64,000 nt of DNA from positions 434,001 to 498,000 of the forward strand of contig NZ_VJYI01000006.1 of NCBI RefSeq assembly GCF_008065375.1, in the 5' to 3' direction. Of the stretch, positions 26,212 to 35,464 are shown in pieces. The notes beneath the pieces are model-generated. The model made no database searches, was not told the DNA's origin, and saw only the letters and a list, made by a program, of their open reading frames with translations. The position numbers and the translations under genes were made by a program. Within the stretch, counting starts at the first letter, position 1; the number at the start of each line of letters is the position of its first letter. Origin of the DNA: Nonomuraea sp. SYSU D8015 (lineage in GTDB: Bacteria > Actinomycetota > Actinomycetes > Streptosporangiales > Streptosporangiaceae).

Positions 26212-27294
26212 ATGCGCGTAAGTCTTGCCCTCCCCCGAGAGCTGGGAGACAACGAAGTGAGCCGTTGGCGGGCTCTGCAGGAGTCGAGCCCCGCCTTCGA
26301 CAACCCCTTCCTGTCTCCGGAGTTCACGATCACCGTGGGCGAACTCCGAGAGGTCGTCCAGGTCGCCGTCCTCTACGAGGGCCCTGACATCGTCGGTTTC
26401 TTCCCGTTCGAGCGACATCCGATGGGCATCGGCAGACCCGTCGCCGCGGGGCTGACCGACGCGCAAGGGCTGGTCCACGCCAAGGATCTCGAGATCGACG
26501 CACGCCGGCTGATCAAGGCCTGCGGGCTCGCGGTCTACGAGTTCGACCACCTGGTGTCCGGGCAGCCGCTGCTGAGCGACCGGCACGACCGCTACCCGTC
26601 GCCGATCATCGATCTGCGGGACGGCTACGAGCGCTACACCGCGACGCTGAAGGAAAACTCCGGCAAGACGTACAAAAGCACGCTGGCCAAGTCGCGCAAG
26701 CTCCAGCGCGACGCCGGCACGCTGCGCCACGACTACGCCATCACCGACGTGGGCCCGTTGCGCACGCTGCTCGGCTGGAAGACCGATCAATACCGGCGCA
26801 CGGGGCGCACCGACAGGTTCGCGCACCGGTGGATCGTCGAGCTCGTCGAGCGGCTGCTGGCGACCCAGACCGACGCCTTCGCCGGCGTGCTCGACATGGT
26901 CTACGTCGACGACCGGCCGGTGGCCGGCCACTTCGGGGTGCGCACCCGCACGACGCTCGCCGGCTGGTTCCCCGCCTACGACACCCGCTACGCCAAATAC
27001 TCCCCGGGCCTCATCCACCACCTGGCGATGGCCGAGCGGGCCGCCGCCTCCGGCATCCAGGTGATCGACATGGGCCGGGGCGACAAGGAATACAAGGAGA
27101 AGCTCAAGAACGGCGAGCTCGAGGTGGCCGAGGGCCGGGTGGCCACGGCCAGCCCGGCGGCGGGCTTCCACTGGATGATGCGGGTGCCGGTGCGCAAGAC
27201 CCGGGCCACGGTGATGGCCAACCCGCTGCTGCTCAAGACGGCTGACAAGGCGTTGAAAACCTACGGGCGGTTCCGTACTGTCATACAGCGGTGA
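26212..27294 (+). CDS. GNAT/FemAB-like acyltransferase (CelD/BcsL type), paralogue 1
   Basis: 360 residues. The double-GNAT fold is indicated by FDNPFLSPEFT, FFPFERHPMGIGRP, SGKTYKSTLAKSRKL, LLGWKTDQYRRTGR, AGHFGVR and IDMGRGDKEYKEKLK. This group (CelD/BcsL) transfers acyl or aminoacyl groups onto polysaccharide or cell-wall precursors. A second copy at 48788-49921 shares motif after motif and sits in a polysaccharide operon. The stop overlaps the GTG start of the DegT aminotransferase gene, so an amino sugar made by the latter could be the acceptor (inference). Confidence 0.85.
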   Translation: MRVSLALPRELGDNEVSRWRALQESSPAFDNPFLSPEFTITVGELREVVQVAVLYEGPDIVGFFPFERHPMGIGRPVAAGLTDAQGLVHAKDLEIDARRLIKACGLAVYEFDHLVSGQPLLSDRHDRYPSPIIDLRDGYERYTATLKENSGKTYKSTLAKSRKLQRDAGTLRHDYAITDVGPLRTLLGWKTDQYRRTGRTDRFAHRWIVELVERLLATQTDAFAGVLDMVYVDDRPVAGHFGVRTRTTLAGWFPAYDTRYAKYSPGLIHHLAMAERAAASGIQVIDMGRGDKEYKEKLKNGELEVAEGRVATASPAAGFHWMMRVPVRKTRATVMANPLLLKTADKALKTYGRFRTVIQR

Positions 27295-28442
27295 ACGTCA
27301 TCGCAGAGCGCACGGGCCGTCACTGCCTGCCGCTACCGTCCAACCGTCTCGGCCTCTACCTGGCACTACGCCACTGGTGCACGCCCGGGCAGCGGTTGCT
27401 CATGTCGCCCATCTCGGCCGACGAGATCCTCTTCCTGGTGCTCGCGGCCGGTCTGCGCCCCGTGATCGCGCCGCTGTCCCCCCGTGACGGCAACATCGAC
27501 GCCTCGCGCGTGGATCTCAGCACGGTCGACGCCGTCCTGACGACCAACCTGTACGGCCTCCCCGACGACGCCCCCGCCTACGCGGGGAAGATCCTGATCG
27601 AGGACGTGGCGCACGCCATGGAGACGAGCATCGGCGGCCGGCCGGTGGGGACGTTCGGCCAGGCGGCGGTCTTCAGCCTCTCCAAGCACCCGGCGGCGGG
27701 CTCGGGCGGCGTGCTGGCCGTGGAGCGCGAGTCCGACCTGCGGGCCCTGGCCCGCGCGCGAGACGAGCTGCTCGCCCCGGGCTCGCTCAAGGCCGACCTG
27801 ATCAGCGTGGCCACCTCGATGGCCCGCCAGGCGGCGCTCAAACTCGGCCTCGTACGCCCGGCGCTCGCGCTCATGCGAGCCCTCGGCATGCAGGAGGAGC
27901 GCGAGGGCTATCGCATCGCCCTCGACCCCGAGCAGCTGACGCTGGCGCTCAAGGAGGCCCCCGAGCTGCCGCCCTTCGACCCCTGGGTCCGCGCCGACCT
28001 GCACGACTACCGCGCGCGCCGCGGCCGGCCGGCCCTCTGGTACCAATCCAGGCGCCTGGCCAAGGTCGCCGCCGACCGCGGGCGCAGGCTGGCGGGCGTC
28101 GCCCGGCTGGCCGGGCTCCCCACCGTCGCGCCGGCCGTGCGCGACCACCTGGACCAGCCGCTGTTCCGGGTCCCGCTGCTGGTGCGCGACCGGGACGCGG
28201 CCATCGCCGAGCTGGAGCGGCACGGGGTGGCGACCGGCTATCTGTACGACCCGCCGTACGACGACTATGCCCCCGACTTCACCGAGGCGTCCCCCGACCC
28301 CGCTCCGGCGCGCTGGTGGGCCCGTCACGTGCTCCCTGTGGACCCGAGCTACGTTCACCGCTCCTTCCCGGTCCTGCGCGACCTGGAGCCCCCTACGGAG
28401 CGTCCGTGCGGATCATCCGGAGGAACGCCTTCAGCCCTGTGA
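27291..28442 (+). CDS. DegT/DnrJ/EryC1/StrS family aminotransferase
   Basis: 383 residues from a GTG overlapping the previous stop. Family features are NLYGLPDDA, LIEDVAHAMET (pyridine-binding Asp) and FSLSKHPAAGSGGVL with the Schiff-base Lys. Members aminate nucleotide-linked or free keto-sugars, though some are non-catalytic. The usual N-terminal P-loop is short and the C-terminus is unusual, so activity is not certain. It forms a two-gene unit with the acyltransferase. The last 50 bp overlap the convergent membrane protein gene. Confidence 0.82.
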   Translation: MNVIAERTGRHCLPLPSNRLGLYLALRHWCTPGQRLLMSPISADEILFLVLAAGLRPVIAPLSPRDGNIDASRVDLSTVDAVLTTNLYGLPDDAPAYAGKILIEDVAHAMETSIGGRPVGTFGQAAVFSLSKHPAAGSGGVLAVERESDLRALARARDELLAPGSLKADLISVATSMARQAALKLGLVRPALALMRALGMQEEREGYRIALDPEQLTLALKEAPELPPFDPWVRADLHDYRARRGRPALWYQSRRLAKVAADRGRRLAGVARLAGLPTVAPAVRDHLDQPLFRVPLLVRDRDAAIAELERHGVATGYLYDPPYDDYAPDFTEASPDPAPARWWARHVLPVDPSYVHRSFPVLRDLEPPTERPCGSSGGTPSAL

Positions 28443-29112
28443 TGATCTCCTGGTGGTCGCCGAGCCCGTCCACGGTCTCGTCGAAGCGCCGCGTCATGAG
28501 GGTGATCCTGCGGTTCAGGTCGTGGTCGGCCTGCTCGAGCTCATGGCGGGCGACGGCCAGGTTCTGGCCGGTCTGCTTCAGCCCGTCCTGGAGTTCGTGG
28601 ACCGCCGTCTCCAGCGCCTTGACCTGCTCATGCAGGGAGACCACGTCGGCGCGCGGATAGCGGATCTCCCCGCCGAGCGTCCTGACCCGCTCGCGCAGGT
28701 GCGAGGTGTACGCCCCGATCGGGCGGAAGCCGGTCGCGAGCAGGTAGAAGCCGGAGAAGTAGTAACCGATCTGCGCACCGGAGAAGTACGTGATCATCGC
28801 GATCACGGCTGCCGACACGACGTGGCCGGAGATCGCGAGGACGAGCATGCGGCGCGCGATGTGCCTGGCCTCGTCCTCGCGGTGCCGCGCCACCTCGATG
28901 CCCGCCTCCCGGGAGACCTGGATCTCGTGCACCACGTGGCGGGCGGCGAAGCACAGGTTCCACGGCACGGTCAGGACGACGACCAGCCAGAGCAGGCAGA
29001 TCGCCCCGAAGCCCAGCGAGATGAGCGTGGCCAGCGGCACGCCCGCGTAGAGGACGAGCCAGACGGTGATCAGGGTGACGATCAGCGAGACGAGCAGCAA
29101 CCACCATTTCAT
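28393..29112 (-). CDS. Predicted membrane protein with C-terminal coiled coil
   Basis: 239 residues, no family recognised. Four hydrophobic segments (about 2-22, 28-50, 87-108 and 113-132) occupy the first half. From about 155 to 235 a charged heptad-like helix (VSLHEQVKALETAVHELQDGLKQ and onward) suggests a cytoplasmic coiled coil. The gene overlaps the 3' end of the DegT gene tail to tail. Its own promoter must lie in the 43 bp before 29112 or further upstream. It may be a structural or polarity-associated protein, which is speculative. Confidence 0.7.
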   Translation of the reverse strand: MKWWLLLVSLIVTLITVWLVLYAGVPLATLISLGFGAICLLWLVVVLTVPWNLCFAARHVVHEIQVSREAGIEVARHREDEARHIARRMLVLAISGHVVSAAVIAMITYFSGAQIGYYFSGFYLLATGFRPIGAYTSHLRERVRTLGGEIRYPRADVVSLHEQVKALETAVHELQDGLKQTGQNLAVARHELEQADHDLNRRITLMTRRFDETVDGLGDHQEIITGLKAFLRMIRTDAP

Positions 29113-29155
29113 GCCCCCAGCGTGCTCCCCGGGCAGTCACGGCACGAGGGGACCG

Positions 29156-30547
29156 CTACTCAGAGGGACGCGGGGCCTGGTACTCAGATGCGATCAGCTC
29201 GGCCAGGATCCGGCAGCCGCGCCGGACGTCCGCGAGCGACGCGGAGCCGTACCCGATGACCAGGCCGTGCAGCCGCTCGCGGCCGTGGTGGTGGCGGCCG
29301 GTGGAGTCGAGCAGGACGCCGCGTTCCCTGGCGCGCTCGATCACGGCGGGCACCACGGCCTCCGGCAGCTCCGCCAGGAGGTGCAGGCCGGCCGTGTCGC
29401 CGCGCAGCCGGCAGACGGGCCCGAGGAGCTCCACGACGGCGGCGCGGCGGCGGGAGTACTCCAGGCGCATCCTGCGCAGGTGCCGGTCCAGGTCGCCGCG
29501 CTCCAGCAGGGTCGCCACGGCCTGCTGCACGGGGCCGCTGGTGCGGTCGGCCACGGTGCGGCGCAGGCCGGCGATCTCGGCGACCAGCGCGGGGTCGCCG
29601 ACCAGCCAGCCGACGCCGACGTCGGGCGAGAGGGTCTTGGAGAGCGTGCCCAGCAGCACCACCCGCGACGGGTCGAGGCCGTAGAGGGCGGGAAGCGGGG
29701 CGACGTCGTAGCGGAACTCGGCGTCGTAGTCGTCCTCGACGATCGTCGCGCCCGTGCTCCTCGCCCAGGCCAGCAGCCGCTCCCTGCGCGGGATCGGCAG
29801 CCGTCCGCCCAGCGGGTACTGGTGGGCCGGGGTGGTGTAGAGCACGCGGAGATCGCCGGGCAGCCCGTCCACGATCACGCCGTCCTCGTCCACCGGGCAC
29901 GGCACGATCTCGGCGCCCCGGGCCGCGAACACCGTCCGTGCCACGTGGTAGCCGGGGTCCTCGACTCCGGCGCGGGTGCCGGGGCCGAGCAGGGCGAGCG
30001 CGCACAGGTCGAGGCCGTTGCCGGTGCCCCTGGTGACCAGGATGTTCTCCGGGCCGACGGCCATGCCCCTGGCGCGGCGGAGGTGGTCGGCGAGCAGCTC
30101 TCTCAGCCGGGGCAGGCCGTACGGGTCGGGGGAGGCGACGGGCGGCAGGTCGGCGGCCTTGCGCCAGGCCCGCTTCCAGGCCGCGTGGTCGTAGTCGCGC
30201 ACCCAGGGCTGGCCGGCCGTGAGGTCGATCCCGGCCTCGGGACGGGCAGGCGGGGGCGGGGGAGGCGTCTCGCGGGGCGGTGTAGGCGCCTCCATGTCGG
30301 CCACGAACGTCCCGGAGCCGTGGCGCCCGTCCAGCCATCCCTCGGCGTACAGCTGCTGGTACGCCTCCGTGACGACGGTCCGGCTCACTTCCAGCTGGGC
30401 GGCCAGGGCCCGGGTGGACGGCAGCCGCTCGCCGGGCGTCAGCGTGCCGTCCAGCATGGCGCGGCGCAGCCAGTCGGCGAGCTGCGCGCTGAGCGGGTCG
30501 GCCGACTCACGTGACAGGGAAACCGGCAGGTCAACAGAGGTGCGCAC
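29156..30547 (-). CDS. MocR/PdxR-type GntR regulator with aminotransferase-like domain
   Basis: 463 residues from GTG 30547; an upstream extension is possible but lies in the intergenic repeats. The N-terminal GntR winged helix reads LPSTRALAAQLEVSRTVVTEAYQQL. A proline-rich linker follows, then a fold-I aminotransferase domain with DDYDAEFRYD and LGTLSKTLSP (PLP lysine). Such regulators bind PLP and control vitamin B6 genes or unrelated operons. It diverges from a pyridoxamine-phosphate-oxidase-like gene with half-sites between them, the usual arrangement for autoregulation. Confidence 0.9.
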   Translation of the reverse strand: MRTSVDLPVSLSRESADPLSAQLADWLRRAMLDGTLTPGERLPSTRALAAQLEVSRTVVTEAYQQLYAEGWLDGRHGSGTFVADMEAPTPPRETPPPPPPARPEAGIDLTAGQPWVRDYDHAAWKRAWRKAADLPPVASPDPYGLPRLRELLADHLRRARGMAVGPENILVTRGTGNGLDLCALALLGPGTRAGVEDPGYHVARTVFAARGAEIVPCPVDEDGVIVDGLPGDLRVLYTTPAHQYPLGGRLPIPRRERLLAWARSTGATIVEDDYDAEFRYDVAPLPALYGLDPSRVVLLGTLSKTLSPDVGVGWLVGDPALVAEIAGLRRTVADRTSGPVQQAVATLLERGDLDRHLRRMRLEYSRRRAAVVELLGPVCRLRGDTAGLHLLAELPEAVVPAVIERARERGVLLDSTGRHHHGRERLHGLVIGYGSASLADVRRGCRILAELIASEYQAPRPSE

Positions 30548-30550
30548 GAA

Positions 30551-30599
30551 AGTGGTCCCTGAGAAGAGGGCAATAGTGGCCCTATAGGATAGGTCCACT
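30551..30599. promoter_or_regulatory. MocR-type half-sites in the divergent promoter region
   Basis: AGTGGTCC (30551-30558) and AGTGGCCC (30575-30582) are direct repeats 24 bp apart. A third copy in reverse, read as AGTGGACC on the minus strand, lies at 30592-30599. CCTATAGGAT between the last two can serve as a shared -10 region. Repeated half-sites with about two helical turns between them fit MocR dimers. Confidence 0.5.
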
Positions 30600-30618
30600 T
30601 CGCGGCTACGGTCGAATC

Positions 30619-31260
30619 ATGCCGCTCTCCACCACACCCCGCACCATGCTCGGCCGCTCGAAGGAACGCGGCAGCACCGACCGGAACGACCTGTACGAAG
30701 TGCTCGACACCGGCCTGATCTGCCACCTGGGCGTCGTCGTGAACGGCCACCCGATGGTGGTGCCCACCGGCTACGGCCGCGTCGGCGACACCCTCTACGT
30801 GCACGGCTCCACGGGCGCGAGGTCGCTGCGCGCGGCCGACGGCGGCGAGGTCTGCGTCACGGTCACGCACCTGGACGGCATCGTGCTGGCCCGCTCGGTC
30901 TTCCACCACTCCGTCAACTACCGCTCGGCGATCGTCTACGGCCGGGCCAGGCTCGTGACGGACGAGGACGAGCGGCTGACGGGGCTGCGGGCCGTGACGG
31001 AGCAGCTCGCGCCCGGCCAGTGGGACTACGTCAGGCCGCCGACGCGCAAGGAGCTGGCGGCCACGGCCGTGCTGGCGCTGTCGCTGGAGGAGGCGTCGGT
31101 AAAGATCCGGCGCGGGGCGCCCATCGACGACGAGGAGGACTACGCCCTTCCCGTATGGGCCGGGGTGCTGCCGCTGGTCACCGCGTGGGGCGAACCGCAG
31201 CCGGATCCGTCGCTCCCAGAAGGTATCGAACCGCCTGTTCACATCCTCCGTCGGGAGTAG
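30619..31260 (+). CDS. Pyridoxamine 5'-phosphate oxidase family (PPOX, FMN-binding) protein
   Basis: 213 residues. A split-barrel flavin-binding domain with TGLICHLGVVVNGHPMVVPTGYG, LYVHGSTGARSLRA, VCVTVTHLDG, and YRSAIVYGRARLV. The family includes PLP synthases but most members with this motif set are FMN- or F420-binding proteins of unknown substrate. It is divergent from the MocR gene, which presumably regulates it. Confidence 0.9.
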   Translation: MPLSTTPRTMLGRSKERGSTDRNDLYEVLDTGLICHLGVVVNGHPMVVPTGYGRVGDTLYVHGSTGARSLRAADGGEVCVTVTHLDGIVLARSVFHHSVNYRSAIVYGRARLVTDEDERLTGLRAVTEQLAPGQWDYVRPPTRKELAATAVLALSLEEASVKIRRGAPIDDEEDYALPVWAGVLPLVTAWGEPQPDPSLPEGIEPPVHILRRE

Positions 31261-31345
31261 TTCCATGAATCAGGTACCACCTGGCAAACCCGACTCCTTG
31301 ATCGCACGTCTCATCAGGTGGGCCGACTCCTGATGGGAGAGGCAT

Positions 31346-33721
31346 ATGGAGTGGAGCGCTCCCGGGTACACCGAGATCAAGCAGCTCGGCGCGGGCGCCG
31401 GCGGGCGGGTGGTCCTGGCCGTGCACAACGAGACCGGCGTCAAGGTCGCGATCAAGTATCTCTCGGCGGAGTTGCTCCGCGATGACGCGGCCGTGGCCAG
31501 GTTCCAGGCGGAGGCGCGGCTGCTGACCACGCTGCGCGACCCCCACATCGCCACGATGTGGGAGTACATCCAGGACGCCGGCGGCGCCTGCATCGTGATG
31601 GAGCTGGTCAACGGCGTCTCGCTGCGCGCCCTGATGCGCGAGAACGGCACGACCGAGCCTGAGGCGGCGCTGGTAGTGCTGAAGGGCTCGCTGCTGGGCC
31701 TGGCGAGGGCGCACGCGTTCGGAGTCGTCCACCGGGACTACAAGCCCGAGAACGTGCTCGTCAGGGAGGACGGGGTCAGCAAGCTCGTCGATTTCGGCAT
31801 CGCCGTGCGGCAGGGGTCGGCCGGGCACCCCGAGGGCACGCCTCCGTACATGGCGCCCGAGCTGTGGGAGGGGCGCCCCGCCTCGCCGGCCACCGACGTG
31901 TACGCCGCCACCGCGGTCTTCTTCGAGTGCCTGACCGGGCACCGGCCGTACCGCTCGACCGAGCCGAGCGTGCTCGGCTACCAGCACATGTACGCCCCCG
32001 TGCCGCTCCATGACGCGCCCGAGCCGGTGCGCGGACTGATCAGCAGAGGGCTGGCCAAGGACCCGGCGCGGCGGCCGGAGAGCGCGCACGCGTTCGTGGC
32101 CGAGTTGGAGGCCACGGCCAGGGCGGCGTACGGGGAGGACTGGGAGGAGCGGGGCAGGCGGCGGCTGGCCGCGCTGGTGGCCCTGCTCGCCCTGCTGCTG
32201 CCCACGCCGCCCGCGGCCACGCCCGAGGTGTCCACGTCGTTCGCCAGGACGGTGTTCCGCGGGCTGCGCTCGAACGCCGCCCGCGTGGCGATGGGCGGCG
32301 GACTGGCGGCGGCGGTGGCCGTGGCGGCGGTGGTCGTGCTGGCCAACAGGGAGCGGCCGCCCGCGGGGCCGATCGGCGCGGCGGCGGCCGTGCCGCCGTC
32401 GCAGGTCACCCCGGAGCTCGCCTCGGTCACGCCGACGACTCCGGAGGCGACGCCCGAGAGCAGCCCGGAGAGCAGCCCTGAGGGCGCGCCGGAGACGGAC
32501 CCGCCGAGCACGCCTGAGGCCGTCCTGCCCGAGGAGAGCCCCACCGCCTCGCTCGCGGTGCCGCCGACCGCCACCGACCCCGCCACGACGCCGTCGGCCA
32601 CACCCACCCGGACCCCGGCGCCGTCGGCCACTCCGACCCGGACCCGGACGCGCACCCCGACCCCCACTCCGACCCGGATCCGGACGCGGACTCCGAGTCC
32701 GACCCCCACTCCGATCCCCACGCCGACCCCCACCCCGACGCCCACGGTGACCACTCCGTCGCCGATCACGTCCGTGCTCGGGGCGAGTGTGGGCGATCTC
32801 ACGGTGAACGAGGACGGGGTGGCCCGCGCGACGATCGCCGTGCGCGCCGACGGCACCGCCCCCGTCACCGCCACCGCGGCGTGGACGGCCTCCGGCACGG
32901 ACGGCCGCACCGAGCGCGTCCGCCTCCTCGGCTCCACCGCCTACACCCGCACCCTCACTTGGTCCATGGGGGAGCGACCGTGCGGCAAGACGGTCACGCT
33001 GACCCTCACCACTTCCCCGGCGGCGCCCGGCGGCCCCAGGACGGCCTCGGTGTCCGTGCCGCCCTGCCCGACTCGGGTGACCGGTCTGCGCGTCGCCCTC
33101 GACGTGCCGGCCGCGCCGGCCCGCGCCGCGCACGCCCGGATCGGGGTGACGGCCAGCGGCACCGCCGAGATCCCGGTCGAGGCCCAGTTCGCGGTGAACG
33201 GCGACCCGGTCGGCACCCGCACGGCCACGCTGTCCGGCCGGACCTCCTACACGCGCACGCTCACCCACGCCTTCAGGTCCCGCCCCTGCGGCTCGACGCT
33301 GTCGGTGAAGGTGACCGCGGGCGGCAGGACGGCCACCGCGCGGGCCTCGGTCCCCTGCCCGCCGCAGGTGCGCCAGGTGTCCATCGTCCGGGCGAGCGCG
33401 GGCGACGGGCTCACGGCGACCGTGCGGGTGCTCACGTCGACCACCCAGCCGGTACGGCTCAATGTCGCGTTCTCGGCCGGCGAGGTCGGCGACACGCGGT
33501 CGGAGGCGCTGTCCGGCGCGACGTCTTACGTCAGGACCTTCACCCTCCCCGTCAAGCGGCTCCCGTGCGGCACGAGGTGGTCGGTGACGGCCTCCACCGA
33601 CCCGGCGGCGGCCGGCGGCGGCGACACGGCCAGTGGGACGACCGCCGAGTGCCCGTCCGAGGAAGAGCCGCCGAAGTCCCCCGAACCCGAAATTTCGGAA
33701 GAGCCCAACAAGATCGACTAA
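31346..33721 (+). CDS. Transmembrane Ser/Thr protein kinase with three external beta repeats
   Basis: 791 residues. The cytoplasmic kinase (about 8-265) is intact: glycine loop LGAGAGGRV, Lys37 in VAIK, HRDYKPEN (His129 to Asn135), Asp149 in DFG and the APE motif as MAPELW. A membrane helix lies near 315-333, followed by an extended Pro/Thr/Ser stalk (to about 472) and three repeats of roughly 95 residues (476-575, 576-670, 671-765). Each repeat has a TSYTRT-like strand, a PCG and a closing Cys-Pro. There are no PASTA domains. It is the first of four co-directional genes, followed by a shorter kinase and a pseudokinase; the repeats probably sense or bind an envelope component. Confidence 0.92.
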   Translation: MEWSAPGYTEIKQLGAGAGGRVVLAVHNETGVKVAIKYLSAELLRDDAAVARFQAEARLLTTLRDPHIATMWEYIQDAGGACIVMELVNGVSLRALMRENGTTEPEAALVVLKGSLLGLARAHAFGVVHRDYKPENVLVREDGVSKLVDFGIAVRQGSAGHPEGTPPYMAPELWEGRPASPATDVYAATAVFFECLTGHRPYRSTEPSVLGYQHMYAPVPLHDAPEPVRGLISRGLAKDPARRPESAHAFVAELEATARAAYGEDWEERGRRRLAALVALLALLLPTPPAATPEVSTSFARTVFRGLRSNAARVAMGGGLAAAVAVAAVVVLANRERPPAGPIGAAAAVPPSQVTPELASVTPTTPEATPESSPESSPEGAPETDPPSTPEAVLPEESPTASLAVPPTATDPATTPSATPTRTPAPSATPTRTRTRTPTPTPTRIRTRTPSPTPTPIPTPTPTPTPTVTTPSPITSVLGASVGDLTVNEDGVARATIAVRADGTAPVTATAAWTASGTDGRTERVRLLGSTAYTRTLTWSMGERPCGKTVTLTLTTSPAAPGGPRTASVSVPPCPTRVTGLRVALDVPAAPARAAHARIGVTASGTAEIPVEAQFAVNGDPVGTRTATLSGRTSYTRTLTHAFRSRPCGSTLSVKVTAGGRTATARASVPCPPQVRQVSIVRASAGDGLTATVRVLTSTTQPVRLNVAFSAGEVGDTRSEALSGATSYVRTFTLPVKRLPCGTRWSVTASTDPAAAGGGDTASGTTAECPSEEEPPKSPEPEISEEPNKID
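32595..32760 (+). repeat. Low-complexity Pro/Thr/Arg codon repeats in kinase stalk
   Basis: A run of near-repeated ACC/CCG/ACT/CCC codons encodes alternating Thr-Pro and Arg-Thr dipeptides between the membrane helix and the external repeats of the first kinase. Similar stalk sequence, differently arranged, occurs in the second kinase gene. It is prone to length variation. Confidence 0.8.
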
Positions 33722-33832
33722 CTTCGCAATTCAGACTTATTGGGATATCGGTAGCGGGACTGCGGTTCTCTCTGGTTAAGCTACGGACCGTTTGATGCGG
33801 GTGGGGGCCCAGACAACTCCAGAGGAGACCGT

Positions 33833-35443
33833 ATGTACGGTGACGGGCAGTGGGGGGTCCCGGGCTACACCGAGGTCCGCGAGCTCGGCTCGGGAGCCGC
33901 CGGTCGCGTCGTGCTGGCCACGCGCGACCACGACGGCGTCGAGGTGGCCATCAAATACCTCAGTGACGAACTGAGGTCCGACATGGGCTTCGTCGCCCGC
34001 TTCCGGCACGAGGCCCGGCTGCTGGGAACGTTGCAGAGCGCGTACCACGCCCGCCTGATCGACTACGTCGAGTCCGGCCAGGGCGCGGCGATCATCATGG
34101 AGCTGATCAACGGCGTCTCGCTGCGCGAGATCCTCAGATCCGAGGGCCCGACCGGGCCTGAGGCCGCGCTGGCCGTGCTCAAGGGCTCGCTCCAGGGTCT
34201 GGCCTCCGCGCACGCCATCGGCGTCGTGCACCGCGACTTCAAGCCCGAGAACGTCATGGTCCAGGGCGACGGCACCAGCAAGCTCGTGGACTTCGGCATC
34301 GCGGTCCGGGCGGGCGAGGAGGCCGACGCCGCGGGCACCCCGCCGTACATGGCGCCCGAGCAGTGGTCGGGCACGCCCGCCGGGCCCGCCACCGACGTGT
34401 ACGCCGCCACCGTGGTGTTCTTCGAGTGCCTCACCGGCACCCGCCCCTACCAGGCGACCAACCTGGCCGCGCTGGCCCGCCAGCACCAGATCGCGCCGAT
34501 CCCGGTCGAGTCGGTGCCCCCGCCCCTGCACGGCCTGGTCGAGCGCGGCCTGGCCAAGGACCCCGCCGAGCGGCCGCCGTCGGCGGAGGCGTTCCTGACC
34601 GAACTGGAGGCCGTCGCGGCCGAGGGGTACGGCCCCGACTGGGAGGAGCGCGGCCGCCGGCGCCTCGCCGCCCTCGCGGGCCTGCTGGTCCTGCTGTTCC
34701 CGAGCCCGCTCCAGGACCCCGCGGAAACGCACACGTCGCTCGCCGAGACGCGGTTCGACGCGCCGGTCCGCGTCATGAGCAAGCTCTCCACGAAGATCGC
34801 CCTCGGCGCGGTCGCCGTCGGCGTGCTGGTCGCCGCCGTCGTGATCATCTCCACCTCGTCCTCGGACGAGCCCGTGCTCCAGGCGCAGACGACCCGGGTC
34901 ACGCCGACCGTGGAGGCGGCCGTCACGGAGGAGCCGCCGGAGACGGAGGAGCCGTCGCCCACCCCCGAGGGGACCACGCCGGAGCCGGAGCCGACGCCGA
35001 CCGCTTCGACGAGCCACGCGCCGCCGCCGGCCGTCGTCCCGACGACCGCCAAGCCCACGAAGACGGTCACGACCAAGCCCAAGCCGACGCCCACCCCGGT
35101 CAAGACCCCTCGCAAGACCAGGAAGCCGACCCCCACCCCGACCGAGACGCCCCAGCCCCAGATGAGCGGCGATCTCCCGGACGGCACCCGGCCGCCGTCC
35201 TCACCCACCCCGACGCCGACCGCCGGCTCTCCCACGAGCCGGCCCTCCCAGGTTCCCACCACGCCTTCGTCCACGCCCCCGACGGAGACGCCTGACGACG
35301 AGGTCCCCAGCGAGGTGCCCCGGCTCACCGTCGGCGGGGCCCAGGCCGCGCTGGTCGCGTTCGGCCTGATGACGTCCGGCGCGGTTCCGGTCACACTTGC
35401 GGTGGGACGCCGGATGGCGGGACGCCACAGAAGGAAGCGCTAG
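33833..35443 (+). CDS. Transmembrane Ser/Thr protein kinase with Pro/Thr-rich external stalk
   Basis: 536 residues, about 60% identical by eye to the preceding kinase over the catalytic domain. Lys41 (VAIK), HRDFKPEN (His133, Asp135) and DFG are all present, so it should be active. A membrane helix lies near 323-343. The outside part is almost entirely Pro/Thr/Ser-rich and carries no folded repeat. A second hydrophobic segment (about 505-525) ends in a basic RRKR tail, so the C-terminus may return to the membrane. It has 111 bp upstream, with GGAG before the ATG, so it may have its own promoter. Confidence 0.92.
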   Translation: MYGDGQWGVPGYTEVRELGSGAAGRVVLATRDHDGVEVAIKYLSDELRSDMGFVARFRHEARLLGTLQSAYHARLIDYVESGQGAAIIMELINGVSLREILRSEGPTGPEAALAVLKGSLQGLASAHAIGVVHRDFKPENVMVQGDGTSKLVDFGIAVRAGEEADAAGTPPYMAPEQWSGTPAGPATDVYAATVVFFECLTGTRPYQATNLAALARQHQIAPIPVESVPPPLHGLVERGLAKDPAERPPSAEAFLTELEAVAAEGYGPDWEERGRRRLAALAGLLVLLFPSPLQDPAETHTSLAETRFDAPVRVMSKLSTKIALGAVAVGVLVAAVVIISTSSSDEPVLQAQTTRVTPTVEAAVTEEPPETEEPSPTPEGTTPEPEPTPTASTSHAPPPAVVPTTAKPTKTVTTKPKPTPTPVKTPRKTRKPTPTPTETPQPQMSGDLPDGTRPPSSPTPTPTAGSPTSRPSQVPTTPSSTPPTETPDDEVPSEVPRLTVGGAQAALVAFGLMTSGAVPVTLAVGRRMAGRHRRKR

Positions 35444-35464
35444 ACGCGCGCCGGGGGGACGGCG

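Noticed and set aside
31261..31345. CAGGTACCACCTG inverted repeat before kinase 1 as an operator
   Set aside because: Arms of five bases around three are too short to separate from chance in this sequence, and no promoter could be placed next to it.
32595..32760. CRISPR-like or direct-repeat array
   Set aside because: The repeats are irregular codon repeats of a Thr/Pro stalk inside a coding frame, without spacer structure.
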